Under the pieces are notes generated by a model. The model did not search any database and was not told the DNA's origin. It worked only from the letters and a program-made list of their open reading frames with translations. From positions 4,382,501-4,446,500 of the forward strand of contig CAHIKZ030001202.1 in assembly GCA_903632075.3 (NCBI GenBank): DNA of 64,000 bases. Reading direction: 5' to 3'. Made by a program: the position numbers and the translations under genes. Shown here in pieces: positions 34,665 through 46,363 of this stretch; positions within the stretch are counted from its first letter, which is position 1; each line of letters begins with the position of its first letter. The stretch comes from Acanthosepion pharaonis. Taxonomy: Eukaryota; Mollusca; Cephalopoda; Sepiida; Sepiidae.

Positions 34665-34932
34665 TCAAACCTGTGGAAATTGGAAATTAAAATACTTTTT
34701 TAATCCTGTATTTAATCCAATTTAATGCCCCGTGAGCGCCTCACAATGGAGGTTTATGGTTTAAATCGTAATGTTAAATGAGGTGAAGAAAGGTTTTGAG
34801 TGAGTAAAGCCTGATGGGTCCTGGCAAAGATCCTCTTTCTTTGAATAATGTGGACTGGCGCTACAGAATCACAAACAAAGAGCTGTACCGAATAACAGAA
34901 TCCACAGAATCTCTTGAAATATTTGGATTTGA
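34665..34932 (+). repeat. family D interspersed repeat, copy 1
   Basis: GTTTAAATCGTAATGTTAAA, TGAGGTGAAGAAAGGTTTTG, AGTGAGTAAAGCCTGATGGG, then GGACTGGCGCTACAGAATCA. All blocks recur at 34.94 kb (direct, partial) and at 38.0 kb (inverted). Function unknown; no protein motif. Confidence 0.8.
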
Positions 34933-35070
34933 AGATTTCTTTTTTAAGATTATATTTAAATCCAAGTTAATGGCCCGTGAGCTACACAAGATAGAGGTTT
35001 ACGGTGTAAATCGTAAAGTTAAATGAGGTGAAGAAAGGTTTTGAGTGAGTAAAACTTGGATGGGTGTGCT
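34933..35070 (+). repeat. family D interspersed repeat, partial direct copy 2
   Basis: Begins again at the same internal point as copy 1 (ATTTAAATCCAAGTTAATGG CCCGTGAGC) and stops after AGTGAGTAAAACTTGGATGG. Its GAGCTACACAAGATAGAGGT is closer to the 38 kb copy than to copy 1, so it is not a simple recent local duplication. Confidence 0.75.
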
Positions 35071-35334
35071 TAACACAGATTAGTAAAAAAATATGTCTTA
35101 TTTATTTAAAGAAATGTATTTAATTTATGAATTCATGATTCAGTCAGGTTGCCTAGCTTTAAATATATTATATTCTGAACATATTACAAATGAAAATAGC
35201 ATCAATATCCAAATTTATGCCAGACTCCTCAGAGTGGTGGCTGGAAATATTTTTGCTCAAGTTTTCATCATATCTCTAAAGTTGTCCGACTAAAAAAGGA
35301 CATTCCAATTAATTTTTTTCTTCTTTTTTTTTAA

Positions 35335-36053
35335 GCGTTTCACCCCAAGCAAGGCGAGAAGCCACTAGGACGCAAGGGGTCACAGAAGATTTGGAGCAAG
35401 ATCAGATAGGAGTGATAGAGCAAAAGATGAGGAGAAGGGTAGTGGATAGATCAAGGCAACTGGAGATGTCGATTGACATTACATTTGAATAGCTGGAGAT
35501 TATAGCTCTCAGGGAAACTGGAATAGGGAAGAGACTTCCACAGGCGAGAGGTGCGAGACATGAAGCTATTGGAGTAGAAGAGACGGCTACATTTAGGAGT
35601 TTCGACAGTAAAAGGGTGAGAGCGGGATGTCAGCCTCGTAGGGCGCTTGAATTCATGAAGTCTGGGAACCAGCGAATGCAGCTCCTCGAATCAATTGCCA
35701 TGAAAGTATTTGTAAAAAAGACAGAGAGAGGCGACGGCGCGTCTGTGAGAGAGCAACTGTAGACGAGATGTCAGGACAGGGCCAATTATATTGCATATCT
35801 GTCTCTGGATCTTATTAAGAACCCCGAGGCAAACAGAAGGGGATCCAGACCATATATGGCAGCAATACTCCATGCAAGGGCGAATTGTTGATTTGTAGAT
35901 CTGGAGGATCGATTCCGGGGAAAAAAAATTCCTGGCGTGGCACAGGGAGCCAACTTTCCTTGCGGTGGACGAAGCAATCTTAATTCTTCTCTTTATTAGT
36001 ATATTTACATAGATTTTTATAGATGAGTTTTTGACACAGCTGATGGGCTCCAT
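35335..36053 (-). mobile_element. APE-type LINE (L2w) 3' part, longest open RT tail
   Basis: A 120-codon open reverse-strand frame (36053-35691) contains GSLCHARNFFSPESILQIYK, STIRPCMEYCCHIWSGSPSV, NKIQRQICNIIGPVL and LLSHRRAVASLCLFYKYFHG, the C-terminal domain of CR1/Jockey-like reverse transcriptases. Decayed blocks follow (SRSHPFTVET, SRTSRLWKSLPYSSFPESYN) to the 3' end CCAAGCAAGGCG. The preceding RT palm with the catalytic Asp pair is not present. 5'-truncated insertion. Confidence 0.88.
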
Positions 36054-36710
36054 ATTCTGTATATATATATAAAAAAAACATTAAAGGGATTTTTCCTCCA
36101 ACTGAATGTCCCTCTTAAGGCCGCCCTTGTTGATAACTACGGCCTTATAACGTAGGTGATTTCGGTTCTTCACACAACAAGCTCTACGGTTTTCAATAGA
36201 GAGATGTTATTCTCTTAGATTGACTGCTATCCGAAGCTCGACAACGAATATAAACTGCTATTTAATCCATATATTAGAGGAGAAAAATGAATTCATACCT
36301 TTCACAAGGGTGTTATTGATAAAAGGATGCAAAAACTATGGCGAAAGTTGAACTCAGTTCGACGATTCCACTATTTCTGACAATGCCCCTCAAGCTATCC
36401 ACATATCCTTATAATTAACATTGCAAATAAGTTTCAACACGTTCAATGTGGGATCACCGTATATGCATACCAAATGGAATACTTCCAAGAAGCCATGAAA
36501 ACTATGATTCCATAATTCAACTAGTTTAAATTTATAAAACTATGACACGCCATGCCAATTTCAAGAAGTCGAATCATCCACATTTCCCCCGAGTCATAAA
36601 AGTAAGAAATAAGTGCCACCAAGCTTCTTTTATTTCTTTTCTTTTCATCAAGAACGTCTACTTTGGCAAACAAACTTCTGCGTGGAAGCTTTCTTGAACA
36701 CTTCAGCCTT
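36054..36710. other. unassigned spacer
   Basis: Contains CTTAAGGCCGCCCTTGTTGA and ACGGCCTTATAACGTAGGTG near 36115-36155. No recognised element. Confidence 0.45.
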
Positions 36711-36872
36711 GACATTATCTACATTATTCGGACTATTGTCGCCATATTTATTATAACGTTTCGGCCGTTGTTCTTCAGGTGGTTGGAATGTCGAACGCTC
36801 ACTGGGGTAGACTGTTCTAGTTCCACGTGCCATGTTTAATCTCCTGTTATCTCCTGGGTATTACAAACCTAA
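36711..36872 (-). repeat. SINE family A, shortened copy
   Basis: On the reverse strand: GTAATACCCAGGAGATAACA, CATGGCACGTGGAACTAG, ACCCCAGTGAGCG, CACCTGAAGAACAACGGCCG then AAACGTTATAATAAATATGG. The stem core has lost one arm and the tRNA head is cut at the B box. It lies 150 bp from the direct copy at 37.0 kb, in opposite orientation. Confidence 0.85.
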
Positions 36873-37020
36873 TGTCTTCAGCAACCATTTTTACCAGTGC
36901 TCATATTGCAATTTTTGCTGTTATCATTTCATGCTTTTACCAGAGCTCATATTGCAACATTGTTGTTATTATCGCTTTTCTCTGGCATTCGTTATTACTC
37001 GTTCGCATATCGTATTTATT

Positions 37021-37362
37021 TGACACATGGCACAGTGGATAAAGACGTTGGTTAGATCCACTGACAGAACCCAGAGAGTGTGAGTTCAATACCCGGGTAA
37101 GGCAGTGGAAAACTTTTAGAGGGAAAATTAACAGGAAATAACTGATAACTGACATCCATTAAACATGACACGTGGAACTAGAAAAGTCTACCCCAGTGAG
37201 CGAAATAAAGGGTTCAGTTCGACATTCCAACCACCTGAAGAAGCCCGTAGTGTATAATAGCCGAAACCTTGTGATAAATATAGCAACAAAAATGAGGACA
37301 ATAGTCCGAATAATGTAAATAATATACATAATACCACATCTCAGAAATATAGACAGATTCAG
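37021..37362 (+). repeat. SINE family A, near-complete copy
   Basis: Head TGGCACAGTGGATAAAGACG and GTGAGTTCAATACCCGGG (A and B boxes), body CATCCATTAAACATGACACG, core CCTGAAGAAGCCCG...ATAGCCGAAACCTT (compensating change in one arm is not complete), then GAGGACAATAGTCCGAATAA and the tail CACATCTCAGAAATATAGAC. Confidence 0.9.
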
Positions 37363-37984
37363 CCTTGACCTTTGTAATCGAGGATCAATCGTCGTCTGTA
37401 TCTTTATCTACATTTCTTCCTACCATCTCTTTCATTCATATCATTGAACATTAAAATTTCGATTGTGTAATACTTTACACTGAGTGGCGCTCGAATCATC
37501 TATTGATGTACTTGAGTATTAAAAAATAATTTTTATTTCCAAACACCTAAAAACCTTTGGAAGCACATCATGAGGCGTGGGTGCTTAACTGAAAACTTCC
37601 ATCTTGACCTCTTCTTGCCAAATGCCCATCATCTTATTTCCCTTTTGTTTTCATAATCTTTATTCTTTCCACCTTAATTCTATTGATTTCATGGTAATAG
37701 AAGGATAATATTAGCCGTTTCCTTATAAGGACACATTTGACATTTATTGAGCGAGCAGACAGTACTCCTTTCGGTTGAAAATTATAGAATCTTTCTTTTC
37801 AACGTGTTTCTTTTAGGCAAAAGCCGTTTCTCAAGTCCATTAGCGGCTATTCCTCTTTCCAGTATTGACGAGTTTTTCCTCCCTAACCTTTTATTTAAAG
37901 TGGTTTGAAATGTTATTATGTTGATTATGTTATTATTTAATCTTCGAATTACGTGTGCTATGCATTTTACGGATATAGACCTCA
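37363..37984. other. unassigned spacer
   Basis: No recognised element. Confidence 0.45.
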
Positions 37985-38235
37985 AGTGATGTGGCCTGTG
38001 TTATTTGATACAGTTCTTTGTTTGTGATTCTGTAGCCCCAGTCCGCATTGTTCAAAGATGGATGATCTCTGCTAAGATCCATCAGGCTTTACTCACTCAA
38101 AGCATTTTTTCACCTCATTTAACATTACGATTTACACCGTAAAACTCTATCTTGAGTAGCTCTCGGGGTATTAAACTGGATTAAATATAGGATTAAAAAA
38201 AGTAACTATTTTCATTTCCAAATTCCTGGAACTTT
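37985..38235 (-). repeat. family D interspersed repeat, copy 3 (inverted)
   Basis: The reverse strand reads TTTAATCCTATATTTAATCC, TTTACGGTGTAAATCGTAAT, GAGTGAGTAAAGCCTGATGG, GCGGACTGGGGCTACAGAAT and CACAAACAAAGAACTGTAT, matching copy 1 over its full length. Confidence 0.8.
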
Positions 38236-41200
38236 TAGGCATCCCGTTCAATTCTTATAGAAATATATGCTTTTAAAATTAGGCCTGAACATGACTGAAT
38301 AAACCAAAGCATACATCTGGGAGTCTTTTACATTTGTGAAATGTCTCGGATTCAGAGAATAAGCGTTAATATGTATCTGTGCTGTATGTATAAATAATTT
38401 ATCTGCGTGTGAAATCCTGTTGACATTTACAAAAAGAAAAAAATGTAAATGAACACATAAAAGTAAAGTAGGGTAGAGAACGATTACTGAAGAGAATTAA
38501 GTGTTATTTACTCGATTCAGAACTTTCATCGTCCTTTCAACTATTGTCAATTACACCATAACTATCCCAATCCGATTTCTCGATAAAAGACAACGGTAAT
38601 ATATTTACATAATTGAAAAAAATATTTGGATGTATAATAAAGGAACCCAATATTTTCACAGAATGCTTTTTAAAAATATTCAAAGAATTAATTATGAAAA
38701 CATGTTTATTTGCTGTTTTGGGGAAGTATACCTTATAATGGAACCATCAAATCAAAGAAAATAGGGGTTTTTTTTTTCAATATAGCATAACCGCTTTTAC
38801 GTATTTTTCTGATTGTATTTATTACATCACGTATCACTGTTGCGTTGAAAGGGGAACTGTTTTTTTTTATTTGTTTTTTTCAGTCGCAATCTGGAAATAG
38901 CATTGCAAGGTCTCGAAACCTTTCATTACGAAATGTGTAAAAAGAAAAACAAGACTTGATTTCTTTTCTTCTGTTGCTGCTTTCCTTGAAACCTCTTCCT
39001 ATGGAAATTATTTTTTTTTACTTATCTATTTACCATGTCATGTACCGTTTAGGTTCCTAAATAAAAAAAAAATGGTATGAGCGGCTTTTTTTTTCCTGCT
39101 TCTAACACGCCGGTAGATTCTTGTTCTTTCTTTTGTTCTATAACTCTAGCTAATATCTTTCGCTGTGTGTCAGGCCATTTTAAACACAGAGGAGCTTTCA
39201 GCACACCCTTTCTGATTTCCTTTTCCTATGGATGTTTCTTTTCTTTTTGAATGGACAGATTCCCATTTCCGATTTGTATTCTCAGATCTTTTTATGCCAT
39301 TTGTGTCATCTTGGGGAAATCGCTTCAGATATCTGGAGTAGATATCTTCTTTGTTACTTTGCTCAGCCAACAATGGATGTACTGCCAGCGGCTATTCAAA
39401 AGAAAGGGCTGCCCTGAGGAACACTACAAGAAGAAACAATAGCGACAACCGAAGAACCATAGCAAAAGAAAAAGGTTTGGGGAGTGACAGTCGGAAGCGG
39501 ATAAAAAAAAAAAGAAAGATAATAGGCTAAATCGTTAAGAACCAAAAAAAAGGAAAATTTACGCGAAAGATTCTCCTGGTAATACAGTGGTGAAGATATT
39601 GGTTTTAAAAGACATTGAATGTGAGATCTATCCTCACTACAGGATCTGGATACGTGATTTGGCGCCAGTTTCTCTTGGTGTATAGAGAAATATATCAGAT
39701 AAGTTTACATTAAAAACAATTTTAAATGAGTTCAACGCGAACCCAAGTTTGCATTTAGGAACAAGACACAAAAAAATAAACACATTATATAATAGGGTCT
39801 GAACCGATCATTCTAACTGCTTCGAACCAAAAGGGAATAAAAATAATAGTAAATTAGAAATATTACACCGTAAGGTATTTCCTCAATTTTGCGCGGGAAT
39901 AAGACGACAATCCTACAATCACATAATCAGTTTTGCTTTTAAGCAAATATGAAGCCTTGTCTGATTTCTTTCTTATGCATTTGTCTCACAGTTTTGTGTC
40001 GATATCAAGCAGTATTTGATTTGATGAAAATGAACACCAAGCTTTTTGAGCGAAACCTCTACTTAACATTTGAATATAAGAGTAATGGCATTTACTTTCT
40101 AATTGTGGAATGAGTTTAAAGTTATTTTTTTAATATTCTGCCTGATTAACTTTAGGTAAGCACGTTCTTATAGTCATTGTAACATAGTTGTTTGATTGTG
40201 ACGTGCAAAGATCCAGAAGTTTTTTCCTTGATCTAATATAAATTCATAATTTTAATATTTATTATTTTGAAGACTTATGTTTCTAGAATGTCTACGAGAA
40301 GCAGCTGCAAATTTCTCAGCCAGTTAAAAAAGGCATTTAAATATTGCTTTTTCCTTGTTTCGCCAGAGGTTGCGAATTTTTCAGCTGCCTATCCGGGTCG
40401 TAATCTTTTGATTTTAATACCCCCACATCTTACATTAGGGTGTTAACATTTAATCAAAAGAATAGAACTAATGAAGAGGGATAAAGATTAGTAAACTAGT
40501 TATTGAATATAACAAAGATTACAGATTAAAATATTACACTTATTTTAATTCAGACAAAATACCTATAAATATGAAGGTTTTATATGGTAGAGATGTTCTA
40601 ACACTTTCCTATATGTTTATGAATCATATGGTAAACAATATGAAAAAAAACAAAGTTGTTGTTTTAAAGATATTTTGAAGGTAAACTATCTAGAAATAAT
40701 GTACAAGCATCGAAGACAAAATTAAATACTGCAGCATTTTTGTAAACAGAAGTCAATTTTTTTTCATGACTTAACACGTTTTTAGCAGGAAATGAATTTG
40801 TATGAACCTTGTTCCTATGCGATCGATCAATCAACGAAGTCATTTCTAATCAGTTCGATGCACACAATAACTTGTCCACCGCAAATAAATACAACCATTT
40901 TCCGGTTGGAGTTCTTGCCGTAAAAATGATCTATCACATAACAGACATATAGGACATTTTTGCACTGTAAATAATCCATCATGTCTTTCTCGAAATTCCA
41001 CTAAATGGTGATATATTGATGGATTGGCCATTACCGTTACAGAATTCTGGAGTTTCCTCAGTTGGAGGTGACAGCGTCTCTTACTCGATTTTTGAAAAGA
41101 ATCTAAAATACATCTTTTTTTTAGCCTGACTGGAAATCTTTCCAGGTTCAATCTTCATGTCTGACGAGAGATGTTTTTTTTTTCTGCTGTTCACTGCCAA

Positions 41201-41930
41201 TACATTTCAGGCTAAAATCGGAATCTAAGAAAATTTATAAAAGATATTAAGAAAACACCTTTTGAAATGCTGTAGTGTCATAATAAAGATAGTATCAGCA
41301 GCAGCTGATGGTATAACAATAAGTGAACCCTTAAGTAACTCTTCCTGTTTTTCCTCTTTTCGATGTGTCTACCTTCGACTTTTCCCATGGAAGCAAAAAG
41401 GACTGTGGACACTTCACACACAAAGACACTTACACAATCAAGTTACACTCGATTACATTCATTAACAATTTACTTAAACTTTCCTTCCGTTATTTTTATT
41501 AAATAAATCTTATCTGACATTGCAAATCAATCGGACCCTGTTATGTTGTATATGTACCTTTTCCCCAATCATCTATGTACTGTAAAATATTGTCGTAAGA
41601 AACATTATATATCTCTTATAGAAGTCGCCCACACTCTAAAATGAAATTCTTTTTCGTAAATTCTTACCAGATGGCAAATTTCACATTCAATATTTTGCTT
41701 TGTATCTTAGTTGATTATCTATATATGTACGGTTTACGTTAGTCTGACAGAAGCTCGTAGTAGTAAGTCACTAAACAAAAACTGAAATTCTAGTCTTTAT
41801 AAATTAGCTTTTGGTACGATATTGGTACAGCTTATTCACTGTGGATACAGTTATGGTTATAATTTCATCGACAAAATTATTCAGAATATTTTTGCAACAA
41901 CTCTTCTTGCGAACACGTTTAATTAGAAAC
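38236..41930. other. 3.7 kb without recognisable elements
   Basis: AT-rich DNA with many A and T runs. Short open frames near 39.2, 40.85-41.15 (reverse) and 41.26-41.47 kb have no family motif that I recognise. An AATAAATC at about 41502 is not tied to any gene. This is the longest stretch in the window free of visible repeats. Confidence 0.5.
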
Positions 41931-42631
41931 TGTTAGGGGACCTTACCCATAATAACATAATGGACTATTCCATACGTAATAAATACTGCGCCTCAAGAGG
42001 AAGCAGGGAGTTTAGTCTGAAGTGAGGTCCGTCAGGAGTCTGTCAGTTAGTCAGAGCGAGTCAGTCAGTCGAGTCAGAGGCAGTCCGAAACAGAGTCGCG
42101 TTCAGACAATTACTACTAAACCTGATTTTTCGTACTAACACGTTCTTCTTCTCTGTATATGTTATGGGGTCCTCCCCTTTTCATATAAGTGGACTCGACC
42201 AGTGTTACTTGGAGTGCTGCCGTTAAATACCCAGAGTTAGACAGTCAGTGGGAGAGGATATACGGAGAGAGAATACACGAACGGAGATAGTGTGAGGTAA
42301 CCTCATGTAGAAGTCAGTTACAAGCACGTAGACTCTAAGGAAGTCCTACTTCGAGACTGTATATATCTATCTGTATTTGCTACTAACCGCGTTCCTGGAT
42401 TTACTAACAGTGTTATCCTTTGTATGATTGTGTAAATACATTTTATTTCTTATATTTAATTCTTGCGTTTGTCCTTCATTGGAGACCGAATTCATCTCGG
42501 AATCCACAACAGCATATATATTCCTGTTTGTAATATATCTGTGTTATTCCATATACGTGTTCGAGTTCTTCTTTATTGGTTCTACCTTGGACTATCACCG
42601 TGGTACAAGGAACCGGATCATAATATAAACA
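41931..42631 (+). mobile_element. possible solo LTR
   Basis: A block less AT-rich than its surroundings, opening TGTTAGGGGACCTTACCCAT and ending near AAGGAACCGGATCATAATAT AAACA, so TG...CA bounded. It contains repetitive GTCAGT/GAGTCAG strings at 42030-42085 and a middle of mixed composition, with no ORF. No convincing 4-6 bp target duplication is seen and no second copy is in the window. Confidence 0.4.
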
Positions 42632-43428
42632 ATAGTCATTTTTATGTCCATCAAATATATTGATCGTTTTTCTCTCATGCTAATAGCATTTCGTAATTCT
42701 GGCTGTTGTTCATATACTGTCAAAATTAATATTGTGTCCCAGCTTTCATGGACTATCATCAGATTAGGAAAGAGAGAAGACAGGAAAATCAAACGCATAA
42801 TTAAGCAGCGCATTGTTTTAACCCTTTGCCTGTACAGGATATCTAAACGTTCATGCTTGTTTCCAGATTTATAACTATTGCATGGTTACTCAGTATATTT
42901 AGCAAATAAAATGTGCTGTTATATACTGTTTCACCTAATAAAAACGGACAAATCATAGGTTAATTACACAACACTTTGTGCATACCATGTGATGCACAGG
43001 ATGTTTTTATGTGAAACACTATATATTAACACATTCTATTTGCCAAATAAGCTGAATTGCCTTGCAGTAATTATACATCTGAAAGCAGGCAAGCGTCCTA
43101 TGGTCATATATCATGCGCAAAATATCCCCAGACGTCCTGCTGAATAATAACAATCTTCTTAAGTGTCCTTAGTTTTACCACACATTTAAAATCATGTGCA
43201 CTACGTAAGATATACGGGCATGGACCTGTGCCTCACATGTGAAGCGCAAGACAAGGAAAGTGTTAAAAGTGACCTTAATTGTTCTTAAAATGAGTAAATC
43301 CACGGGAGTCAAGTCCTGGTCAAAATATGAATTTGACTCATTTTTATTCGGGTTCTAATAAAAAGAATAGATTTAATTGACATAAAATATCTATTCTTTT
43401 TAATAAGATAGAATTGTGTAAATATGTT

Positions 43429-43431
<3 letters not shown>
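42632..43431. other. unassigned spacer
   Basis: No recognised element. Confidence 0.45.

Positions 43432-43477
<46 letters not shown>
43432..43477. repeat. (TA)n array
   Basis: About 22 units. Confidence 0.97.
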
Positions 43478-43479
<2 letters not shown>

Positions 43480-43761
43480 GAGATTATATGGTAGACGAGA
43501 AAAATCAATATGCATGGGTCATCTGACATTATTCAAATAAATGTTTAATAAACTTATCGATGAAAAAGATATGCTTATTTTAAATTAAGTACGGGATTGT
43601 AGGCAATTCTACTTAGGGTAATGTTTAGTATCTTTAGTCTCTTTGGCGATTTGTACTTAGTTTTGTAACCTAGGGAAGTTTACTGAATAGAATAATCATA
43701 CGAAGTTTGATAGTGAACTATAATATTTAGGAAAATAACAACACATATGAGATTCGCCAGA

Positions 43762-43767
43762 ATATAT

Positions 43768-43850
<83 letters not shown>
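43762..43850. repeat. palindromic compound microsatellite (CA)n(TA)n(TG)n
   Basis: The CA and TG arms are complementary around a (TA)18 centre. Confidence 0.97.
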
Positions 43851-43852
<2 letters not shown>

Positions 43853-43937
43853 CCAAACTGGAATTTATCAGATTCAAAAGAATTCTTATTAAATCAAAGG
43901 AATAACTTAACTGTAAATTGTAAACATAGTTTAGCTT
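43851..43937 (+). repeat. family F repeat, copy 1
   Basis: TTCCAAACTGGAATTTATCA, ATTCTTATTAAATCAAAGGA and TAACTGTAAATTGTAAACAT are shared with 45.46 kb. Both copies directly follow a (GT)n tract. Confidence 0.8.
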
Positions 43938-44539
43938 TTACAACACATATGAGATTCGTAGAAGTAGTCAACTGCTAGAAGTGAGTCAAGTGAATTCCAC
44001 TATGAATCACTAACTGCAGGATATCTACCAACTACCTCACGCGGTCAGATGTGGTCAGATGTGGCACATGGCCGAAATTAATGTAGGCTATCCGAGGCCG
44101 TAAACTCGACCAAAATTTCCCCGTATACCCCGTATAAAACGAGGTCGGGTAGCTGTTTCCTGAGACGAGGCTCTGTCCTTCGACAGAGCCTCGTCTGGGG
44201 ATCCTCTCTGCCCGGAGGCAGAGGGTTTGATCAGCAAGGCTGCTTACGAATCTCCAAGTGCAGACTAACATACAGTATTTACTACCGTTTTTGGGAATTG
44301 GGACTACCCATTATCCTTCGTAGGTATTCTGCAACAAGTGCAGATCAACATACAGTATTTACTACTGTATTTATGTGAATGGGAACATACCCATTATCGT
44401 CTGTAGGTATGCCACAACACTTAGTGAGTTCGAGACACTCTAGTTGTCCCATATTTTTCTACATAAAATGACAAATAAATGGTTGACATGACTTAATGGA
44501 AGTATTTGAAAATGCAGAAAATATTTAATAAAGACGTAT

Positions 44540-44850
44540 TCGATTCCAGTTTGAAAAATGCCTGAAAACCATACCACGGGTTGACCGAAGACTTGTGAGT
44601 GAAATTCGAAGTCACGAGTCATTGTGGCCGAGGGCTTGAACTGGCTTTATTCAAATTGTTAATTGCGCTAGATAACACGCTTTTTCCCAGAAACTGTAAC
44701 TAAGATATGCTCAGCATAGTTGCAGTATAAATCACAGGTGGGCTCTGTGGGTGTTGAATAAACACAAATGCGAATGAGAAAGCGCCTGCAATAGGGATTG
44801 GCTAGCCACCCTAGTAGACAGGTATCGTCGAATATGAGTGACCAGCTATA
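44540..44850 (+). repeat. family C interspersed repeat, copy 2
   Basis: AGTTTGAAAAATGCCTGAAA, CTTGTGAGTGAAATTCG, TGCTCAGCATAGTTGCAGTA, GGTGGGCTCTGTGGGTGTTG, AATAGGGATTGGCTAGCCAC and CCTAGTAGACAGGTAT, co-linear with the copies at 33.3 and 62.8 kb. Confidence 0.8.
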
Positions 44851-45239
44851 GATATATATATATTTCTCCATATATATTTGTACAGTATACCAAATGCTTT
44901 CTTTGACTTTTCCAATATGCTGTTTCTTTCATTACCAAGCCTAGTATAATATTTTAAGTTAAAACCTGAACTGCTTCCCTCGTCGTAAAGATGATGGATA
45001 TGAATTAAAAGCAATACTCTTTTAAAATTCACGGTGACAGATAATGATATTTTCTTCTGGTTGATTTCCCATTCGAAGTGTAGCGGGGCATTTGCAAAGC
45101 AGGAAGTGTCTCTCTGAAGAGCCACATCTGAATGAATATCGATGACGCGGAATCCCTTAACAGTAGAACAGTTCATATGTTTGGAGGTGTTCGTGTCAAC
45201 TTGAAGTCGTTGAAAAGTTTACACGTTTTCTATCTCATC

Positions 45240-45399
45240 CATCCATTGCTCGAATGGTTAGACCATTCACTTTCCTATCATGAGACTAGGTTTCGAATCT
45301 CTCCATGTTGATTTTCGGCAAGGGGACTTCTTGATACTTTCAGCCTGCCTGCGGAGGAAATCCCAGTGGATTTTGAAAGTGCATGAAAATCAAACCACG

Positions 45400-45400
<1 letters not shown>
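45240..45400 (+). repeat. tRNA-like SINE head joined to family C-like body
   Basis: A-box-like GCTCGAATGGTTAGACCATT and B-box-like CTAGGTTTCGAATCTCTCC. The end GTGCATGAAAATCAAACCAC resembles GTGCCTGAAAACCATACCAC of family C, so this may be the missing head of that family. It runs into a (GT)n tract. Confidence 0.6.

Positions 45401-45401
<1 letters not shown>

Positions 45402-45456
<55 letters not shown>
45402..45456. repeat. (GT)n array
   Basis: About 27 units, sandwiched between the tRNA-like SINE piece and family F. Confidence 0.97.
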
Positions 45457-45457
<1 letters not shown>

Positions 45458-45560
45458 CCTAACTGGGATTTATCACATTCAAAAAATATTCTTATTAAAT
45501 CAAAGGAATGGATTAACTGTTAATTGTAAACATAATTTACCGTTTACCTTAAAATTTAGT
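45457..45560 (+). repeat. family F repeat, copy 2
   Basis: TTCCTAACTGGGATTTATCA, ATTCTTATTAAATCAAAGGA and TTAATTGTAAACATAATTTA. It extends beyond copy 1 into AT-rich sequence. Confidence 0.8.
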
Positions 45561-46363
45561 TAAACTTTGGAATTTGATTATGCTTTTCCTTATATTTATA
45601 TGTTAGTTATACCGCGTTGCAACATATATGTCTTATCCTTCTATTTGTAATATTAATTTGTATTTTATATAATTTTGTATTAAGCGCCTGGTAGCATTAG
45701 TAACATCTTGATTGCTGCTTGGTTGGTATTTTTGACATTTTACATTGATTGGTTATTGTTATTAACATCTTATATGAAGAATCTATATTCACCAGTTGCA
45801 TATTAATATACCAAATAATTCTATACGTTTAAATTAGCTACTAGTTTCTTAAAAAGCTATTAATTTATCAACTATAAAAAAAAATTGTAGGAAACTCACA
45901 AAGCATATAACTTGTTTAGCATTTTGTTAAATTACCTCCTCACCCTATTTTTATTTCTTTATTGCTTAGTTTGTATAATTTATGTAACCATTATTATGTG
46001 GACCTCGATAGCTGCTAATTTATGGGTCATGACCCATTTATAAAATATAATTTAATTTTTGCTTCTTCGCTTAGATTAAATTTAACATAAGTCATATTTG
46101 ATTGGTTGATCAGAGTAAAGCCCACAAAAATTATAACCCCCACTTTTTTCGTAAAAAGAGGTTGTATTTTGTTTTTAAATCTAAATAAATCGGTCACTCG
46201 CCAGTAATTTACAATCGCTTCATGTGATGCATGGATCGCATCGAAACACGACTACAATTGTATAGCGATTTTCACATGTTTTCCATGCAATATCCGAAAA
46301 TAAATAATATTGCTCTACTTTGTATTGAGTCCTCTTATAAATGTTACGAACGTTGGAATTTTA
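45561..46363. other. unassigned spacer
   Basis: Very AT-rich; possibly more of the family F element, but there is no second copy to test it. Confidence 0.4.

Larger units (their letters stand above)
43757..43939 (+). mobile_element. 183-bp insertion in family E with 19-bp flanking duplication
   Basis: ACAACACATATGAGATTCG occurs at 43738-43756 and 43940-43958. The uninterrupted copy at 20 kb has one such site. The insert comprises (CA)n(TA)n(TG)n (43762-43850) plus family F sequence (TTCCAAACTGGAATTTATCA...). The 19-bp duplication fits a retrotransposed insert, though slippage or gene conversion is possible. Confidence 0.6.
43667..44418 (+). repeat. family E structured repeat, copy 2, interrupted
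   Basis: Matches copy 1 at 19.96 kb from GTAACCTAGGGAAG to the end, but is split by a 183-bp insertion (43757-43939). It holds CCGTATAAAACGAGG (about 44130), a perfect 14-bp stem with a 4-nt loop (GACGAGGCTCTGTC cttc GACAGAGCCTCGTC, 44163-44194) and a second 7-bp stem (CTCTGCC...GGCAGAG, 44206-44223). The tail (ACATACAGTATTTACTAC...CATTATC) is tandemly doubled (about 44265-44334 and 44343-44418). Confidence 0.85.

Noticed and set aside
40846..41151. 101-codon minus-strand frame with several cysteines
   Set aside because: Cys spacing (C-P-I-C-L-L-C) fits no zinc-finger family that I know; no supporting context.
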